DNA of 64,000 nucleotides, from assembly GCA_017509255.1 (NCBI GenBank), contig JAFWQA010000037.1:35992-99991 (forward strand). The letters are read 5' to 3'. The DNA comes from Clostridia bacterium. Its GTDB lineage: Bacteria > Bacillota > Clostridia > Christensenellales > Aristaeellaceae. The notes below the pieces were generated by a model, which saw nothing but the letters and a program-made list of their open reading frames with translations, had not been told where the DNA came from and did no database searches. A program made the translations under genes and the position numbers. This document shows, in pieces, positions 17,675-26,587 of this stretch; positions within the stretch are counted from its first letter, which is position 1, and each line of letters begins with the position of its first letter.

Positions 17675-18340
17675 ATGAAGGTCATCGCGCATATCGAGAA
17701 CGACTTTACCGGCAAGTTCGCCGTGCCGCGGCAGAGCGGCCTGGCGGACGAGGTCATCTCCACCGTCGTGTTTGAGCCGGAGTACCGCGTGCCGGAGGCA
17801 CTGCGAGGCATCGAGGAGTTCAGCCACCTCTGGCTGATCTGGTCCTTCCATCTTTCGGAGCGGGAGGACTGGTCGCCCACGGTGCGCCCGCCGGTGCTGG
17901 GAGGCAATACCCGCGTGGGCGTTTTCGCCACGCGCTCGCCCTTCCGGCCCAACGCCATCGGCCTGAGCTGCGTGCGCCTGATCGCCAAGGAGGAGGAGAA
18001 GGGGAGGGGCACCGTGCTGAAGGTCGCCGGAGCAGACCTGGTCAACGGCACCCCCATCTATGACATCAAGCCCTACCTCCCGTACGCGGACTGCAAACCG
18101 GACGCCGCGGGCGGCTTTACGGAGACGCACCCGAAGCGCACGGTGACCGTAAGCATACCTGAGGAACAGGCGAAAAAGCTGGAGCCGGACCGGCTCAGCG
18201 CCCTGAGACGCGTGCTGGAGCAGGACCCGCGCCCCGCCTATCAGGACGACGGGCGGGTCTATGCCTTTGAATACGGAAAAAACAACATCCGTTTCACCGT
18301 GCGGGACGGCGTCCTCACGGTGACGGAAATCTCGGAATAA
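17675..18340 (+). CDS. trmO: tRNA (N6-threonylcarbamoyladenosine-37) methyltransferase TrmO
   Basis: 221 aa of the TsaA/YaeB/TrmO beta-barrel SAM-dependent methyltransferase family, which methylates t6A37 in tRNA-Thr. Family motifs: HIENDFTGKFAVPRQSG, FSHLWLIWSFHL, RPPVLGGNTRVGVFATRSPFRPNAIGLS and DLVNGTPIYDIKPYLPYAD. The C-terminal domain follows. Lies between a regulator and two hydrolases in one operon. Confidence 0.92.
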   Translation: MKVIAHIENDFTGKFAVPRQSGLADEVISTVVFEPEYRVPEALRGIEEFSHLWLIWSFHLSEREDWSPTVRPPVLGGNTRVGVFATRSPFRPNAIGLSCVRLIAKEEEKGRGTVLKVAGADLVNGTPIYDIKPYLPYADCKPDAAGGFTETHPKRTVTVSIPEEQAKKLEPDRLSALRRVLEQDPRPAYQDDGRVYAFEYGKNNIRFTVRDGVLTVTEISE

Positions 18341-18352
18341 AGGAGAAAAAAC

Positions 18353-18898
18353 ATGAAAAAGATCGCGATACTGTTTCCCGGCCTCGGCTATACCTGCGTC
18401 AGGCCCCTGATGTATTACAGCGGAAAGCTGGCACAGTCCCTGGGATATGAGACCGTTCCCTGCCAGTACAACGTGACGGAGGAGCAGGCGCAGGCCGGCC
18501 GCGCCGTGGAAGCCGCCCTGGAGCAGGCGGAGGAGATCCTGAAGGATATCCGCTGGGAGGAATGGGACGAGATCCTCTTCCTGTCCAAGAGTATCGGGAC
18601 CTACATCTCCTGCGCCTTCGCGCAGGCCCACGGCCTGAACGTACGCAACGCGCTCTTCACCCCGCTGACCGACACCTTCAGGTTTCCGCAGCCCCGGTCC
18701 ATCGCCTTCCACGGCACCGGCGACCCCGTCGCGAAAACGCCGGACGTCAGGGCAGCCTGCGAAAAGGGAAACATCCCGCTTTACACATATGAAAACGCCA
18801 ACCACTCCCTGGAGACCGGGGACGTGGACACGGACCTGAAGAACATCCGCTCCGCCATGCAGACGCTGAAGGACTGGCTGGAGGAAGAAAGGAACTGA
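18353..18898 (+). CDS. Small alpha/beta-hydrolase-fold protein
   Basis: 181 aa. Strand-loop ILFPGLGYTC at the N-terminus, a nucleophile-elbow-like SKSIGTY (G-x-S-x-G variant: LSKSIGT), IAFHGTGDPVAKTP before an acidic residue and a C-terminal His in YENANHSLE. These are the expected triad positions of a serine hydrolase. AAAGGAG overlaps the trmO stop. Substrate unknown. Confidence 0.7.
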   Translation: MKKIAILFPGLGYTCVRPLMYYSGKLAQSLGYETVPCQYNVTEEQAQAGRAVEAALEQAEEILKDIRWEEWDEILFLSKSIGTYISCAFAQAHGLNVRNALFTPLTDTFRFPQPRSIAFHGTGDPVAKTPDVRAACEKGNIPLYTYENANHSLETGDVDTDLKNIRSAMQTLKDWLEEERN

Positions 18899-18903
18899 CG
18901 GAC

Positions 18904-19875
18904 ATGGAAAAGATCGAGATCTGGGAAAAGGGCGAATACAGCTATCCTCTGGCCTTCGGCTTCACCCCCAACCTGCGCCCCTACCTGCTGGAGGACGGGG
19001 AGACCCATCCCTGCATGCTGATCCTGCCCGGCGGCGGCTACGCCGTGGTCGTGCCACCGGAGGGCGAGGTCGTGGCAAAGGTGTTCAACAAGCTGGGCTA
19101 CAGCTGCTTTGTCATGACCTATACCACCAATCAGCTGATGCGTTCCCCGCTCATGGAGCAGCCCATGAACGACCTGGCCCGCGCCATCCGCCATGTGCGC
19201 AAAAACGCGGAGAAATACCGCGTCGACCCGGACAGGCTGACCATCTGCGGCTTCTCCGCCGCGGGGCACCTGTGCGCCTCCCTCTGCGACTATTTTGACG
19301 AGCTCCCGGACAGCAACCCGGCCTACGCCGGCATCTCCTGCCGCCCGGACGCCGCCATCCTGTCCTACCCGGTCATCACCTCCGGGAAGTACGCGCATCA
19401 GGATTCCTTCCGCTTCCTGCTGGGCGCGGACATCTATGAACGGCAGGATGAGGAGGGCAGGGCCCTCCTGGACCGCTTCTCCCTGGAAAAGCATGTAAAG
19501 GAAAACACGCCCCCCTGCTTTGTCTGGCAGACGGTGCCGGACGACCTGGTTCCGGTGGAAAACAGCTACCTCTACGCCGCGGCCCTGAAGGAGAAAAACA
19601 TCCGCCACGCCCACCACGTCTTTTCCTCCGGCGCGCACGGCCTGTCCGTGCCCAATGAGGACTGGGCATACGGCCGCTTCGGCGAGCCCTATACCATGGA
19701 GCAGACCTTCGCCATCGTCGAGGCCATCAAGACCGGGAAGGTGGACGTGCCCCAGTCCGTCAAGGACCAGATGCTCGCCCCGCCGCCCCCTCCGCCCGCC
19801 GACTGGAAGCCCGCCACCAACGAGGAGGCCGTGATCTGGCCCGACCTCGCGGACCGCTTCCTCAGATCCCTGTAA
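18904..19875 (+). CDS. Alpha/beta-hydrolase, BD-FAE-like carbohydrate esterase
   Basis: 323 aa, no signal peptide. Oxyanion loop LPGGGYAVV, nucleophile GFSAAGHLCAS, Asp in WQTVPDDLVPV and catalytic His in FSSGAHGLSV follow the order seen in cytoplasmic acetyl-xylan/feruloyl-type esterases (BD-FAE family). A role in removing acyl groups from imported oligosaccharides would fit the GH39 and GH94 genes nearby. An unusual Pro stretch, APPPPPPADW, sits near the C-terminus. Begins 5 bp after the preceding gene. Confidence 0.75.
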   Translation: MEKIEIWEKGEYSYPLAFGFTPNLRPYLLEDGETHPCMLILPGGGYAVVVPPEGEVVAKVFNKLGYSCFVMTYTTNQLMRSPLMEQPMNDLARAIRHVRKNAEKYRVDPDRLTICGFSAAGHLCASLCDYFDELPDSNPAYAGISCRPDAAILSYPVITSGKYAHQDSFRFLLGADIYERQDEEGRALLDRFSLEKHVKENTPPCFVWQTVPDDLVPVENSYLYAAALKEKNIRHAHHVFSSGAHGLSVPNEDWAYGRFGEPYTMEQTFAIVEAIKTGKVDVPQSVKDQMLAPPPPPPADWKPATNEEAVIWPDLADRFLRSL

Positions 19876-19919
19876 AGCATAGAGGTTCGCCCCTGCCGCA
19901 AAATATCCGCCCGTAATTT

Positions 19920-19951
19920 GCGCAAACAGTTGTATACAGTTTGCGCTTTTT
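19920..19951 (+). terminator. Terminator of the regulator-trmO-hydrolase operon
   Basis: GCGCAAAC (19920-19927) pairs with GTTTGCGC (19939-19946), followed by five T residues. Confidence 0.75.
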
Positions 19952-20017
19952 CATGTAGGATGGGATCACAGGGAAACTGGACCCAGGAAGGACACCCCCG
20001 AAAAAGGAGGAGGAAAA

Positions 20018-21457
20018 ATGAAGAAGCTGTTATCCCTTCTGCTGTGCACGGCGCTGCTGTGCGCCGCGCTGCCCGCCGCGGCGGACCCGGACGCGGCCTT
20101 TGAGGCCGGTACCCTGAAGCTGGCGGAGACAGCGACCCCCTACACCCCCGCGGTCTCGGACTTCGAGCTGACGGACGGTATGCTCGCCGCCCTGAAGGAG
20201 CTGGCACCGGAAACGGATGTTTCCGCAATGCTGGAGGAAGCCCTCGCGGGCGGCCCCCCGACCGTTCTCTCCCTGGCGCCCTCGGGCAATGCCGCCATCC
20301 TGGAGCTGGCCGGCTTCGGCGTCTGCTGCTATGAGGGAAAATACCACGTGATCTGGCCCGGCGCCGACAGGGGCGCGGAGGATACCTACGGCAACCGGAA
20401 GGACTTTTTTATGAGGTTCGCGGGCAAGTACCGCACGAGCATAGACGATTACTCCGGTGTGATCTGGTCCCCGGACGGGCGGTATGTCGCCGTGAGTAAT
20501 ATGTATGTGCTGTTCGCAGGCCCGAAAGTCGGGATCCTTGCCCCCATGGTCATCGACGCTGCCACCGGCGGGATGATCCTGCTGGAGGCCTTCCCGACGG
20601 ACCAGAGCATCAAGCGCTCCGTGGCCTCGGCGTGCTTCTCCCGGGACGGCAGATATCTTTACTATGTTGTCTACTGCAGGTCTGAGGACGGCCGCACCCG
20701 CCTGTGCCGCTGTGACCTTGCTACCGGCGAAACGGAGACCCTGCTGAAGTCGGAGGAGCGCGCTTTCTTGCCCCCGCTGCGCGAGCTGGCTGACGGGAGT
20801 CTGCTGATCAGCGACGACAACGTGACAAGGCTCAGGGAGTACGACACGGTCTTCCGCTATGCGGAAAAGGACGGGGAGTGGACCCTTGAACATATTGAAG
20901 GACCCGCCACCGTCCGCTATGTTTCACCGAACAGGCTGTTTTATTCCGAAAAGACCGGATACGCGGTCACCCTGAACAGGACCCTGCTGCGCAGCATCTA
21001 TTCCTTCCAGGTATTCCGGCCGGAGGAGGACTTCGCCGGCTTTGACCGCATCCTCTGCCTTTCCGAGGAAAAGGATGAAGTGCTTGCCCTGACGGGAGCG
21101 GAATTCGAAGACGCTGTGAACGCCGCCATGGATCAGAACAGCGATAAGCCCAGCGACAGCAGCAGGTTCGAAACCGGTGACCTGCTGCCATACCGGAGCA
21201 TCGAGTACGCGGTCATGTCCCCGGACGGAAGCTGCCTCCTGGCCGTGACGAACAGCACCGCGGATCCGACGGCCGGGCGCGCCTGGGATCTGCTCATGAT
21301 CCGTCTGTCCGACCTGGCCGTCCGCAAGGTCGAAGGGCCGGACGCCAGATCCATCGCCCTGGGCGCCCTGCTCGGCTGGCGCAGAGCCATCGAATGGAAC
21401 ACGGACACCCTGGTCATCGTCTCCGAGGCCGGCGTCAAAACCTATCAGTTTGAATAA
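20018..21457 (+). CDS. Secreted beta-propeller-like protein
   Basis: 479 aa with a signal peptide (MKKLLSLLLCTALLCAALPAAA). The body holds several blade-like units of the WD40/TolB kind: VIWSPDGRYVAVS, ACFSRDGRYLYYV and AVMSPDGSCLLAVT, each followed by D....T on a neighbouring strand. No enzymatic motif seen. It stands alone between two terminators, with AAGGAGGAGG ahead of the ATG. Function unknown. Confidence 0.7.
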   Translation: MKKLLSLLLCTALLCAALPAAADPDAAFEAGTLKLAETATPYTPAVSDFELTDGMLAALKELAPETDVSAMLEEALAGGPPTVLSLAPSGNAAILELAGFGVCCYEGKYHVIWPGADRGAEDTYGNRKDFFMRFAGKYRTSIDDYSGVIWSPDGRYVAVSNMYVLFAGPKVGILAPMVIDAATGGMILLEAFPTDQSIKRSVASACFSRDGRYLYYVVYCRSEDGRTRLCRCDLATGETETLLKSEERAFLPPLRELADGSLLISDDNVTRLREYDTVFRYAEKDGEWTLEHIEGPATVRYVSPNRLFYSEKTGYAVTLNRTLLRSIYSFQVFRPEEDFAGFDRILCLSEEKDEVLALTGAEFEDAVNAAMDQNSDKPSDSSRFETGDLLPYRSIEYAVMSPDGSCLLAVTNSTADPTAGRAWDLLMIRLSDLAVRKVEGPDARSIALGALLGWRRAIEWNTDTLVIVSEAGVKTYQFE

Positions 21458-21472
21458 GCGCCAAAGCGAAGC

Positions 21473-21506
21473 AAGTCCCTCAGCACATAGGCTGAGGGAC
21501 TTTTCC
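21473..21506 (+). terminator. Terminator of the beta-propeller gene
   Basis: AAGTCCCTCAGC (21473-21484) and GCTGAGGGACTT (21491-21502), then TTCC. Confidence 0.75.
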
Positions 21507-21527
21507 TGTCAGCTTAGGCGATAAATG

Positions 21528-21550
21528 TCCCGCCGGCAGAGCCGGCGGGA
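21528..21550 (-). terminator. Hairpin ending the GH39 transcript
   Basis: TCCCGCCGG and CCGGCGGGA flank a CAGAG loop directly after the GH39 stop. On the minus strand a weak ATTTAT tail follows. Confidence 0.5.
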
Positions 21551-21559
21551 TAAAGATCT

Positions 21560-23209
21560 TCAGATACAGGAGTCCTTTTCGGCGCCCTGCTCTGTTCCGG
21601 GCCGGAGCTCCAGCAGCGAGACCGCGTGAGCGGGCAGGGTGAACCGGAGACTGAGCCGTCCGCCGCGGATCTCCGCCGGCTCCGGCGGGCATAACAGCTC
21701 CAGGTCGGACCGCGCGAGGATCGCCGCCCGCTGCGCGTCATCCGGCCAGTCCGGCCGGCCCAGGCGCTCCCATTCCGCACAGGCGTTGGAATGATCCCGG
21801 TCGATCCGGTAATGGGTGACGAGCGCAGGACCGTTCACAGGCAGGTTTTCCAGGTCCAGGGAAACGACGGCGGCGTCTTCCCGGTCCCAGTCGTCGTGAT
21901 GGCGGTAGAGCAGCACCTGCAGGGTATCGCCCCTGAGACAGGCCCAGCCGCCGGTTTCAGGCATATCCGCTTCGCCGCTTTCCCGGCGGATGTCCAGCGC
22001 GATCCGCTTCGTGCCGAGCCGGGCGAGCAGCCGGAACAGGTTCATCACGGCCTTGTCGATCCCCTGGGTGGAGAGGGAACGGGTCCCTTCAAAGCAGCGC
22101 TCGCCTTCAAACATGAATGCCCAGGCCAGCGGCCGGAGATCCATGTCCAGCTCCGCCGCCAGGTCAAACAGGTTTTTGTAGGCGCACATCACCCAGGAAG
22201 CGTAATATTCCGTATTCCGGAAATTGAGGTTGAAGTTGTCGAACCGCCCGCCGGCAGCCCAGCCGTCCGGGTCCGCTTCCGACAGGACACACTCCAGGCC
22301 GGCATACCCGCATTCCCGGATGACGGCGCACTGGGTGCGGATATTGGCAAGGAAGGTCCGGACCGACGGGGTCTGCTTTTCCGCCAGCGCGTCGAAGCGG
22401 TAGTTTCCGCCCTTGGAGTGGAAGGACGTGAAATCCAGGCGGGTCCCTGTTTTCCCGGAATAATGGTTGGTCCCGCCGCGGGTGTGCTCCAGGAAGGTCC
22501 GCAGGAAGCGGGCGGCGTTCCCCTCCGGATCGTCGCCGCCGGTGGTCGCCGGACCGCCGAGCCGCGCGCGGGGGAGCGCCCTGTGCAGTGCGGCTTCCGT
22601 ATAGTCGAACAGCCTGCAGTATTCCTCCGGCGTTCCGTGCCAGTAGAAGATGTCCGGCTCGTTCCACAGCTCAAAATACCATTTCGCGGTCTCTTCCTCA
22701 CCGTACCGGTCCCGCAGGTGGACCGCCAGGCGGAATATCAGGTCGAACCATCGGCCGTAGTCCTTCGGCGGCTGACACCAGCCCCGCAGGCGGTACTCGT
22801 CCACGGAGCCGTAGGAGGCGCTGTAGGAAACGGCGTTCTCCGCCTCCCGGGGATCCGCCAGGTCCTTGGGCATGAAGCCCAGTTCAAAGAAGGGAATGCA
22901 GTTGTTCTCCAGCCAGGTATCGACGATCCGGTCAACGGTCTCAAAGTCATAGACGGGCCTTCCGTCCGGATCCTCGGTATAGACGTTGGTGGAGCCCCAT
23001 TTGTAGAAGCCGTGCCGGATCCCCGTGCACAGCAGGTGGTGCGTCCGGATATAGAACGGCCGGCCGAGCGCGCCGATCTTCCGGATCAGGGCCGTTCCGC
23101 CGGGAGAATGGGTATAGTTGCATTCGTCATAGCCGATGTAGTTCCAGCGGTGCTTCAGTTCTCCGGCACCGCGGGATACGTCCACCCGCGCCTGGATATT
23201 CTCTTGCAT
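21560..23209 (-). CDS. GH39 family glycoside hydrolase, probable beta-xylosidase
   Basis: 549 aa, cytoplasmic (no signal). The TIM-barrel catalytic motifs are clear: acid/base Glu184 in YFELWNEPDIFYW and the probable nucleophile Glu311 in CVLSEADPDGW. RWNYIGYDECNYTHS and YKWGSTNVYTED are typical of GH39 enzymes that release xylose from xylo-oligosaccharides. ATG 23209 is chosen because GGAGGAG lies 7 nt before it; a longer upstream extension would be polar and runs into the divergent promoter. The divergent neighbour is the CUT1 binding protein, so uptake and cleavage are likely linked. Confidence 0.85.
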   Translation of the reverse strand: MQENIQARVDVSRGAGELKHRWNYIGYDECNYTHSPGGTALIRKIGALGRPFYIRTHHLLCTGIRHGFYKWGSTNVYTEDPDGRPVYDFETVDRIVDTWLENNCIPFFELGFMPKDLADPREAENAVSYSASYGSVDEYRLRGWCQPPKDYGRWFDLIFRLAVHLRDRYGEEETAKWYFELWNEPDIFYWHGTPEEYCRLFDYTEAALHRALPRARLGGPATTGGDDPEGNAARFLRTFLEHTRGGTNHYSGKTGTRLDFTSFHSKGGNYRFDALAEKQTPSVRTFLANIRTQCAVIRECGYAGLECVLSEADPDGWAAGGRFDNFNLNFRNTEYYASWVMCAYKNLFDLAAELDMDLRPLAWAFMFEGERCFEGTRSLSTQGIDKAVMNLFRLLARLGTKRIALDIRRESGEADMPETGGWACLRGDTLQVLLYRHHDDWDREDAAVVSLDLENLPVNGPALVTHYRIDRDHSNACAEWERLGRPDWPDDAQRAAILARSDLELLCPPEPAEIRGGRLSLRFTLPAHAVSLLELRPGTEQGAEKDSCI

Positions 23210-23361
23210 GGGCTTCTCCTCCGGATCAGGGATATCAGTTTCTTTTTTTCCATTATACCTCATCCGCGATATGAATTGGAACTGTCTGTCCGGAGCAGGA
23301 CGAAAAAGCGGAGAAAAATCCGGAAATTTGGAAAAAACCATATGTTTTTTTCCCAAATCGC

Positions 23362-23390
23362 TTGAAAAAGTACGTACTTAAAAGTATAAT
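23362..23390 (+). promoter_or_regulatory. Strong promoter with a palindromic operator for the CUT1 operon
   Basis: TTGAAA (23362-23367) and TATAAT (23385-23390) are 17 bp apart. The spacer contains a perfect 12-bp palindrome, AAGTACGTACTT (23368-23379), touching the -35 box, as expected for a repressor site. The regulator is unknown. Confidence 0.75.
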
Positions 23391-23453
23391 ACTGTTAAGC
23401 ACTGCGCAGATGCGCAGAATAGAAACTTCATATCTTGAAAGGAGAGAAGAAAG

Positions 23454-24695
23454 ATGAAGAAACTGTTGGCTGTTGCGTTGGCTGTGGCGATGCTGCTTGG
23501 CATGGTGTCCATTGCGAGCGCCGATGAACCCGTCGTGCTGAAGGTGGCGTCCATCTGGTCCGCTGAGTCTGAAGCGAACCGCGCCCCCATGCTGAAGACT
23601 CTGGAACAGTTTAAAGAGGCTCATCCGGAGATCGTGCTGGAGGTCGAATGGTACGAAGCGAACGCCTGGAAGGATCAGGGCGAGACCCTGGCCCTGTCCG
23701 ACAGCCTGCCGGACGTGTTCTACTGGAACGCCGGCGGCGTGCTCTGGAACCTGGTCAGCTCCGGCGACATCCTGCCCCTGAATGATTATCTGACCGAAGA
23801 CATCTCCAGTCAGCTGATCGGCGGCGCGCTGGCGAACATGACCTTCGACGGCAAGGTCTACCAGCTGCCCTACACCAACGCCTGCTCCTGCCTGTACTGC
23901 AACACCGAGCTGTTCGAAAAGTACGGCGTGAAGATCCCCGAGACCCTGGACGAGCTGTACGCGGCTGTCGAAGCCTTCAAGGCCGCGGGCGTGACCCCCA
24001 TGGCTCTGGGCGGCGGCGACAAGTGGCCGACCAACATGTACACCGACATCATCACCCTGCGCTTTGTGGGTGACGCTGCCGCGCGTGCCTGCTACTATAA
24101 GGAAGACGGCGCGACCTTCAAGACCCAGGACTGGATCGACGGCATGGCCGCGTTCAAGAAGCTGATCGATCTGGGCGCCTTCCCGGACAACGCGATCGAA
24201 CTGACCCGTGATGAATCCGAAGTGCCTTACTTCAACGGCGAGATCCCGATGTATGTGCACGGCCAGTGGTTCTCCGGCTCCCTGTCTGCGGAAATGCAGG
24301 CCAAGGTCAAGGCCGTTCCGTTCCCCGCCGTGGGCAAGGGATACGACAACATGTGGATGGGCGGCCCCGCTGAAGGCTTCAGCATCGCGGCCTACACCCA
24401 GCATCCCGATGAAGCGTTCATCGCCTGCCAGTTCCTGGCTCAGCATCAGTCTGACAACGGCTTCGAGTGCGGCGCCGGACTGCCCGCCTGGAAGACCGAA
24501 GTGCAGTGCGGCAACCCCGTCATGAACCAGATCGCCGCGGCTGTTGCCAATGCTGACACCATCCTGCTGTGGGGCAACACCGCCCTGAGCGGCGACGACG
24601 CGACCCTGATCGGCGACACCGTGTACGACGTCCTGGCCGGCACGCTCACTCCCGAACAGTGGTGCGAAGACATGGAGACCATTTTCGCGAAGTAA
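23454..24695 (+). CDS. CUT1 sugar ABC transporter substrate-binding protein
   Basis: 413 aa, extracellular. Signal peptide MKKLLAVALAVAMLLGMVSIASA, then the family-1 solute-binding fold: VFYWNAGGVLWNLV, GGALANMTFDGKVYQLPY, ELFEKYGVKIPETLDEL, YFNGEIPMYVHGQWFSGSL and FIACQFLAQHQSDNGF. These proteins bind oligosaccharides. GGAGAGAAGAAAG precedes the ATG. A terminator-like hairpin follows, so most transcripts would stop here and give excess binding protein over permeases. Confidence 0.9.
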   Translation: MKKLLAVALAVAMLLGMVSIASADEPVVLKVASIWSAESEANRAPMLKTLEQFKEAHPEIVLEVEWYEANAWKDQGETLALSDSLPDVFYWNAGGVLWNLVSSGDILPLNDYLTEDISSQLIGGALANMTFDGKVYQLPYTNACSCLYCNTELFEKYGVKIPETLDELYAAVEAFKAAGVTPMALGGGDKWPTNMYTDIITLRFVGDAAARACYYKEDGATFKTQDWIDGMAAFKKLIDLGAFPDNAIELTRDESEVPYFNGEIPMYVHGQWFSGSLSAEMQAKVKAVPFPAVGKGYDNMWMGGPAEGFSIAAYTQHPDEAFIACQFLAQHQSDNGFECGAGLPAWKTEVQCGNPVMNQIAAAVANADTILLWGNTALSGDDATLIGDTVYDVLAGTLTPEQWCEDMETIFAK

Positions 24696-24705
24696 TGGAT
24701 CTTCC

Positions 24706-24742
24706 ACGGGAGTGACGGGCATTTCCGTCACTCCCGTTTTTT
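24706..24742 (+). terminator. Attenuating terminator between binding protein and permease genes
   Basis: ACGGGAGTGACGG (24706-24718) pairs with CCGTCACTCCCGT (24725-24737), then TTTTTT. Read-through must supply the permeases, since no strong promoter is seen between here and 24774. Confidence 0.85.
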
Positions 24743-24773
24743 CACTTTCCGAAACCCGATGGGAGGTCCGCTC

Positions 24774-25679
24774 ATGAAGCGCGTTCTGTCGAACAAGTGG
24801 AGCATCATGGTCTTTGTACTGCCGACTGTGGTGTTCTTTACCTATATCGTGATCTTTCCGATCTTTAAAACGCTGTGGTACAGCCTGCTGAACGAGATCC
24901 CGGCCAAGGTGGGTGACGCGTCGTATTTCTCCTGGCTTGAGCATTATATCGCCATGTTTACCCCGGGACGCCGCAATCCCTTCCCGGGAGCGGTGGTCAA
25001 TTCCCTGCTGTACGCGGCGCTGTCCATCTTTGTCCAGCTGCCCTTCTCCATGTTCATCGCCCTGCTGCTGGCCAACGGCGCCAAAGGGGAGAGCATGTAC
25101 CGGAACATCTTTTTTATCCCGGTGGTCATCTCCTCCGTCGTGGTGAGCCTTCTGTGGGGGCGCCTTTACAAGGGCCTGCTGCCTCAGATCTTTGAGTCCC
25201 TGGGCTGGAGCGTACCGAAGAACGGCTTCCTGGGCAACCCGCAGACGAAGATCTGGTTCTCCTTTATCCCCAGCCTGTGGCAGTATGTGGGCTACCATAT
25301 GCTGCTGATGTACGGGGCGCTCAAGTCGATCCCGGAGGATGTGATCGAGGCGGCGACCGTGGACGGCGCTTCCGGGGCGAAAATGGCTTTCCGGATCCAG
25401 ATCCCGATGATCAAGCCCATGCTGAAGGTCTGCCTGTCCTTCTCCCTGATCGGCTCCTTCAAGCTGTTCGATACGCCCTGGGTCCTGCTGGAGCGCTCCA
25501 ACCGGGACCTGCCGGCGCTGTCCATGTATGTGGATATGTTCTCCAACCACAACTACAGCTACGCCAGCGCCCAGGCAATCTTCATCGTACTGGAATGCCT
25601 GGTGTTCACCATCCTGCTGAACGTTGTGTTCAGTGATCGGGATGAGCGGAACCTGCGGCGGAGAAAGGAACGGGTCTGA
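24774..25679 (+). CDS. CUT1 sugar ABC transporter permease (MalF/UgpA-like)
   Basis: 301 aa with six hydrophobic segments. The coupling EAA motif appears as EAATVDGASGAKMAFRIQIPMI. ATG 24774 is chosen because GGGAGG (24761-24766) lies ahead; the longer reading would bury that ribosome site inside the gene. Pairs with the next permease, which starts 1 bp after its stop. Confidence 0.9.
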   Translation: MKRVLSNKWSIMVFVLPTVVFFTYIVIFPIFKTLWYSLLNEIPAKVGDASYFSWLEHYIAMFTPGRRNPFPGAVVNSLLYAALSIFVQLPFSMFIALLLANGAKGESMYRNIFFIPVVISSVVVSLLWGRLYKGLLPQIFESLGWSVPKNGFLGNPQTKIWFSFIPSLWQYVGYHMLLMYGALKSIPEDVIEAATVDGASGAKMAFRIQIPMIKPMLKVCLSFSLIGSFKLFDTPWVLLERSNRDLPALSMYVDMFSNHNYSYASAQAIFIVLECLVFTILLNVVFSDRDERNLRRRKERV

Positions 25680-25680
25680 T

Positions 25681-26508
25681 ATGAAGAAGAAATGGAGTGT
25701 CGGGAAGGTCCTGACGCAGTTGTTCCTGATCATATGGCTGTTCCTGTGCCTTTTCCCGCTGTACTGGATGTTTACCATGTCCCTGAAGGACACCAACGAG
25801 ATCTTCGGGCCGAACCCGGTGGGACTGCCGAGCCAGTGGCTCTGGGGGAACTACGCCAGCGCCTGGGGCAGCGGCGGACGGATCAGCAATTACATGGTGA
25901 ACAGCGTGATCGATACGTTCGTTTCGCTGGCCTTCACGAGCTTGCTGGGCTTCATGTGCGCCTACGGCCTGCTGCGGATGAAGTGGCGGGGCCAGAAGGC
26001 GGTCTATACCTACATCCTGCTGGGAATGATGATCCCGATGCACGCGGCGCTGTATCCGCTGACCGAGATCCTCATGTCCCTGACCAAAACCCACTGGGCC
26101 CTGATCATTCCCTATGTGGCGTTCAACATCCCGATCACGATCCTGATCCTGAGCGGCTTCATCACGAACATCCCCTATGAGATGGAGGAGGCTGCCTGCA
26201 TCGACGGCAGCGGGATCTACCGCACCGCGTTCACGATCATCCTGCCGATGATGGTCCCCGCGCTGATCACCGCGGCGATCTTTGTCTTCCTGCAGGTGTG
26301 GAACGAGCTGCTGCTGGCCTCGCTGTTTACCACGGACAATGTCCGGACCCTGACCGTCGGTATCAAGCAGATGAGCGGCCAGTACCAGACAGACTACGGA
26401 TCCATGGGTGCGGGCCTGGTCATTGCCACGCTGCCCACGCTGATCCTGTATATGTGCATGTCCAGCCAGGTCCAGAAGAGCCTGATCGCCGGCGCGGTCA
26501 AGGGCTGA
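25681..26508 (+). CDS. CUT1 sugar ABC transporter permease (MalG/UgpE-like)
   Basis: 275 aa from ATG 25681, with AAAGGAA upstream. Six hydrophobic segments; the EAA motif appears as EEAACIDGSGIYRTAFTIILPMM. MalG-type N-terminus LCLFPLYWMFTMSLKDTNEIF. No ATPase gene is present in the operon, so a shared MsmX-type ATPase encoded elsewhere probably drives the transporter. Confidence 0.9.
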   Translation: MKKKWSVGKVLTQLFLIIWLFLCLFPLYWMFTMSLKDTNEIFGPNPVGLPSQWLWGNYASAWGSGGRISNYMVNSVIDTFVSLAFTSLLGFMCAYGLLRMKWRGQKAVYTYILLGMMIPMHAALYPLTEILMSLTKTHWALIIPYVAFNIPITILILSGFITNIPYEMEEAACIDGSGIYRTAFTIILPMMVPALITAAIFVFLQVWNELLLASLFTTDNVRTLTVGIKQMSGQYQTDYGSMGAGLVIATLPTLILYMCMSSQVQKSLIAGAVKG

Positions 26509-26520
26509 GAGATATGCTGC

Positions 26521-26557
26521 CAAAGGGTGATGTCCTGAGCATCACCCTTTGCTTTTT
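26521..26557 (+). terminator. Attenuator hairpin between permease and glycosidase genes
   Basis: CAAAGGGTGATG (26521-26532) and CATCACCCTTTG (26540-26551), then CTTTTT. Confidence 0.8.
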
Positions 26558-26587
26558 CCAGCGAAACGATACGTACGGAGGATGGAT

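Noticed and set aside
23253-25796. 847-codon open frame antisense to the CUT1 transporter genes
   Set aside because: Crosses two real genes and two terminators and is composed of mirror codons; no domain seen.
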